From DASUPK01 sp963833375 (GTDB lineage: Bacteria > Actinomycetota > Thermoleophilia > Solirubrobacterales > 70-9), in contig CAWHXR010000002.1 in the NCBI GenBank assembly GCA_963833375.1, forward strand, positions 1 to 41,695: DNA of 41,695 nt. The letters are read 5' to 3'. Positions within the stretch are counted from its first letter, which is position 1. Every line of letters begins with the position of its first letter. Position numbers and translations under genes: made by a program. Under the pieces are notes generated by a model. The model had not been told where the DNA came from. It saw only the letters and a program-made list of their open reading frames with translations, and searched no databases. Shown one piece after another: positions 39,629-41,695 of this stretch.

Positions 39629-40272
39629 GCGGAGCCGTCCTCCAGCCTGAAGACGAGCCACCAGAGCGCGAGCCCCGCCGCCCCGACGGCGAGTGCCAGC
39701 GCGAGCCACAGCGACCAGCCGCCGAACCCACCCGGCTGCGAGTTGTCGAAGCGATCCGCGATCAGGTCCCTGCGCGCCACCCAAGTCGTCTTGTGGGCCC
39801 TGACGAAGACGACGCTCGCCAGGCGCCGGCTCCTCTGCTTCGCATCCGGGTTGTGGGTGATCCGCTTCCTCTCTCCCGCCAGCACGACGCGACCCTCTCC
39901 CCGGTTGACGAAGCAGATTTGGGCTCGATGCGCGGACCGGGTCAAGCGGTTGAGACCGATCGCGAGCGTGCCGGGGTACACCTGCTTCTTCACTCCCTTG
40001 TCGAACGGGCCGCTCGCATCGCCGATCTTCACCCGCAGCGGCCCGCCGGGGCTCTGGACCCCGGTCGCGATCAACCGGACGCGATTCGCCTTGGCGGGGA
40101 CGCGGACAAGCGTCTGACAGCGAGCGGTGTTCGGAGGCACCTCGAGGGCGGCGTAGAGCGGGGCGACCTTGTTCGAGCCCGCCGCCATCGGGTGTTTCCC
40201 TAGGGCGTAGGCCGCGATCACCCCCACGATCAGGAGAGCTCCCGCGATCGCCACGGCGAGTCGCGTCGACAT
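39625..40272 (-). CDS. Unrecognised protein with two terminal membrane helices
   Basis: 215 residues. A signal-anchor-like helix (about residues 5-24), a ~160-residue basic, probably extracytoplasmic, beta-rich domain with two cysteines (CQTLVRVP, ICFVNRG) that could form a disulfide, and a C-terminal helix (~188-208) followed by a short cytoplasmic end. I do not recognise a family. Placement two bases after a GT2 and in ATGA overlap with the DUF2142 gene suggests it is an accessory or substrate-binding partner of that putative glycosyltransferase. Central domain resembles the soluble regions of GT-C proteins in feel only. Confidence 0.75.
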   Translation of the reverse strand: MSTRLAVAIAGALLIVGVIAAYALGKHPMAAGSNKVAPLYAALEVPPNTARCQTLVRVPAKANRVRLIATGVQSPGGPLRVKIGDASGPFDKGVKKQVYPGTLAIGLNRLTRSAHRAQICFVNRGEGRVVLAGERKRITHNPDAKQRSRRLASVVFVRAHKTTWVARRDLIADRFDNSQPGGFGGWSLWLALALAVGAAGLALWWLVFRLEDGSA

Positions 40273-40274
40273 CC

Positions 40275-41453
40275 CTACTCGGGACGCCGCAGGCCCAGAA
40301 TGCTGAGCAGGAAGGAGGTGAAGAAGACCTCGGCGCCGACCGTCACCAGCGTGGCTGAGAGGACTGCGAGCTGCCCCTCCGCGAGGCTGCCGAAGCCGCG
40401 ATCGATCCAGATTCCGACCAGAACCCCGCCGGAGATCAGCCCGGCGACCGTGATGGCCCCGCCCACCAGCAGCCCGTGCTCGAGCTTGATGCGCCTCCGC
40501 ATCTTCCCGAACCAATCGTCCCGCTCGCCCATGAAGTAGACGCCGTACGCGCGCGCGCAGAGCCCGAGCGCCATCACCTGGACGCCCAGCACCAGCAGCA
40601 GCGATCCGCCGATCTCCGCGTGGATGCCCCACTGGCGCCCGAACAGGGATATCTGGCTGAGGGTGATGACCATGATCAGCGAGCCGAGCGCGGCCATCAC
40701 CATGCCCGGAAGCAGGAAGAGGTGCCTCGGGCTGTGGATCAGCAGGAAGCGCAGGTGCCGCCAGCCGTCGCTCCAGGTCGAGAGCTTGGACTCACCCTCT
40801 CGGCGGTGATACTCGATCGGGAGCTGGCGGATGTCGAGCTCGGCCTTGGCCGCGCGGATCACCATCTCGGATGCCAGCTCCATTCCGGAGGTCCGCAGGT
40901 CCAGCTGGGGAAGCACGTCGCGGCGAATTGCGCGCATCCCGCAGTGCGCGTCCCGCACGTCGGTCCCGAACAGGCGGTTGAGCAGTCCCGTCAGCATGGG
41001 GTTTCCGACGTGCTGGTGGAGCCAGGGCATGGCGCCGGGCTGGATCCCCTTCATTCGGTCGCCGAGGACCAGGTCGCCACCGGCCTCGAGCTCGTCGATG
41101 AACTTGGGGAGCTCGGCGGCGTCGTAGGTGAGGTCGGCGTCGAGCATCACGAGGTAGGTGCCGCGGGCCGCGGAGAGCCCGGCGAGGTAGGCGTTCCCGT
41201 ACCCCCGGTTGGGCTCGCTGATCACGGTGGCGCCGGCGGCCGCCGCCAGCTCGCCGCTGCCGTCGGTCGAGCCGTTGTCGACCACGATGATCTCGCCCCT
41301 ATAGCCGCCCTCGTTGAGCGCGCCCCGAGCCGCGGTCACACATGCCTCGATTGACTCCGCCTCGTTCAGGCACGGAATCAATACGGACACGGCAACTGCC
41401 GTTGGATCAGCCGCCGCAGGAGCGCTGATCGGTGCTGCCGTCGTGGTCCTCAT
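40275..41453 (-). CDS. Membrane-anchored GT2 glycosyltransferase (DPM1/polyprenyl-phosphate type)
   Basis: 392 residues. VSVLIPCLNEAESIEAC at 22-38, IVVDNGSTDGS at 56-66, DAD at 105-107 in VMLDADLTYDAAELP, then GDRMKGIQPGAMPWLHQHVGNPMLTGLLNRLFG and DAHCGMRAIRR, marks of DPM1-like enzymes. REGESKLSTWSDGWRHLRFLL precedes four C-terminal membrane segments (~240-385). First gene of the operon with the 215-residue protein and DUF2142, so it may make the polyprenyl-phosphate sugar used by that protein. ATG at 41453 chosen over the preceding TTG because GAGG is six bases upstream. Confidence 0.9.
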   Translation of the reverse strand: MRTTTAAPISAPAAADPTAVAVSVLIPCLNEAESIEACVTAARGALNEGGYRGEIIVVDNGSTDGSGELAAAAGATVISEPNRGYGNAYLAGLSAARGTYLVMLDADLTYDAAELPKFIDELEAGGDLVLGDRMKGIQPGAMPWLHQHVGNPMLTGLLNRLFGTDVRDAHCGMRAIRRDVLPQLDLRTSGMELASEMVIRAAKAELDIRQLPIEYHRREGESKLSTWSDGWRHLRFLLIHSPRHLFLLPGMVMAALGSLIMVITLSQISLFGRQWGIHAEIGGSLLLVLGVQVMALGLCARAYGVYFMGERDDWFGKMRRRIKLEHGLLVGGAITVAGLISGGVLVGIWIDRGFGSLAEGQLAVLSATLVTVGAEVFFTSFLLSILGLRRPE

Positions 41454-41471
41454 CAAATGCCTCGGCGCGTC

Positions 41472-41477
41472 AGTCTA
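41472..41477 (-). promoter_or_regulatory. -10-like TAGACT before the terminal GT2 operon
   Basis: Ends 18 bases before ATG 41453, leaving a leader of about 11 bases that carries GAGG six bases before the start. This unit, unlike most here, seems to have a Shine-Dalgarno leader. Confidence 0.4.
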
Positions 41478-41505
41478 GGCGCCATCCGCCTCCTCGAACA
41501 GAAGT

Positions 41506-41661
41506 CTACGTATTGAAGCCCGGTACTTCGATCGACTTAACGAGCGGCCGGAGGTCCAGGTCGTGGCTCATGAAGATGATGCTCCGGCCCATCGCGCTGA
41601 GCCGGGCGAAGGCGAGCAGCTTGGCGAAGGACTCGTCCAGATGTCGCGGAGGCGGAATAGT
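41506..41661 (-). pseudogene. Unrecognised coding-like fragment
   Basis: Between in-frame TAG codons at 41662-41664 and 41506-41508 on the minus strand lies a 51-codon open stretch. Its codons are strongly GC at the third position and its text reads like protein (ESFAKLLAFARLSAMG, IIFMSHDLDLRPLVKSI). There is no good start codon: the only ATGs are internal. It may be the 3' end of a broken gene or a small gene with a non-standard start. I cannot assign a function. Confidence 0.35.
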
Positions 41662-41663
41662 CT
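41658..41663 (+). promoter_or_regulatory. -10-like TAGTCT before an ORF leaving the window
   Basis: Ends 8 bases before ATG 41672, the same geometry as the other leaderless starts. The surrounding TAGTCTA is palindromic, so a minus-strand TAGACT is also possible. Confidence 0.4.
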
Positions 41664-41671
41664 AGGCGGGG

Positions 41672-41695
41672 ATGCCCGACAGACGACTGGGCCAC
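41672..41695 (+). CDS. Possible 5' end of a gene running off the window
   Basis: ATG followed by seven open codons (MPDRRLGH) to the window end. Called only because TAGTCT lies 8 bases upstream, as in the other units. Too short for any functional statement. Confidence 0.3.

Noticed and set aside
1..41695. CRISPR array, tRNA or rRNA genes, riboswitches
   Set aside because: No regularly spaced direct repeats, no tRNA cloverleaf with CCA-end, and no rRNA-like stretch were noticed on either strand; gaps between genes are mostly under 60 bases.

Overview
The window is about 41.7 kb of very GC-rich DNA, packed almost entirely with genes for building a surface polysaccharide or glycoconjugate. The GC-rich codon use, frequent GTG/TTG starts, 4-base gene overlaps, and TAnnnT promoter-like hexamers placed directly before start codons suggest a high-GC actinobacterium. 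A Thermoleophilia/Solirubrobacter-like lineage is a guess from overall style; there is no rRNA or other marker gene to prove it. No tRNA, rRNA, CRISPR array or intact mobile element was seen.

Layout. 0.07-9 kb: a family 2 glycosyltransferase (GT2), a UDP-GlcNAc 6-dehydrogenase-type enzyme (WbpA-like), a large GT-C-like membrane protein, two overlapping GT2 genes, a hotdog acyl-CoA thioesterase and another GT2. 9-9.3 kb: a decayed IS481-type transposase relic in the only long gene-free gap. 9.4-14.4 kb: a GtrA flippase-like gene, a frameshifted GT2, an RfbC-family epimerase, GDP-mannose 4,6-dehydratase and two GT4 enzymes. 14.4-19.3 kb: a GT2 and then a contiguous block matching WbpE, WbpD, WbpB and WbpI. 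19.3-26 kb: a zinc-ribbon methyltransferase, asparagine-synthase-like amidotransferase 1, a GT4, an NAD-epimerase, a CmcI-like protein and a TylF-like protein. 26-33.4 kb: a minus-strand operon (amidotransferase 2 with a frameshift, an epimerase, a GT2-GT4 fusion, a Wzx flippase, a GT4, and probably tylF). 33.5-41.7 kb: three methyltransferases, a DUF2079 and a DUF2142 membrane protein, two polyprenyl-phosphate-type GT2s, a small membrane-anchored protein of unknown role, and the edge of a further gene.

How the genes may work together. WbpA, WbpB/WbpE, WbpD and WbpI homologues together make up the five-enzyme route from UDP-GlcNAc to UDP-2,3-diacetamido-mannuronic acid, known from Pseudomonas B-band and Bordetella LPS. 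Two asparagine-synthase-like amidotransferases could convert uronic acid carboxylates to amides, as proposed for Francisella and Pseudomonas O-antigens. Gmd would supply a GDP-6-deoxy-sugar precursor. About a dozen GT2/GT4 enzymes would assemble the chain, up to six methyltransferase-type proteins would decorate it, and Wzx would flip it. GtrA, the polyprenyl-phosphate GT2s and three GT-C-like membrane proteins suggest a second, periplasm-facing glycosylation layer. No initiating phosphoglycosyltransferase, recognisable Wzy, Wzz or ABC exporter is visible, so the locus probably continues outside the window or uses factors elsewhere.

Gene organisation is unusual. Strands alternate often, tail-to-tail neighbours overlap within a single CTAG or TTAG, and head-to-head neighbours share very short promoter segments. 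Thirteen transcription-unit starts have a TAnnnT hexamer ending 6-11 bases before the start codon, which suggests leaderless transcription is the rule here.
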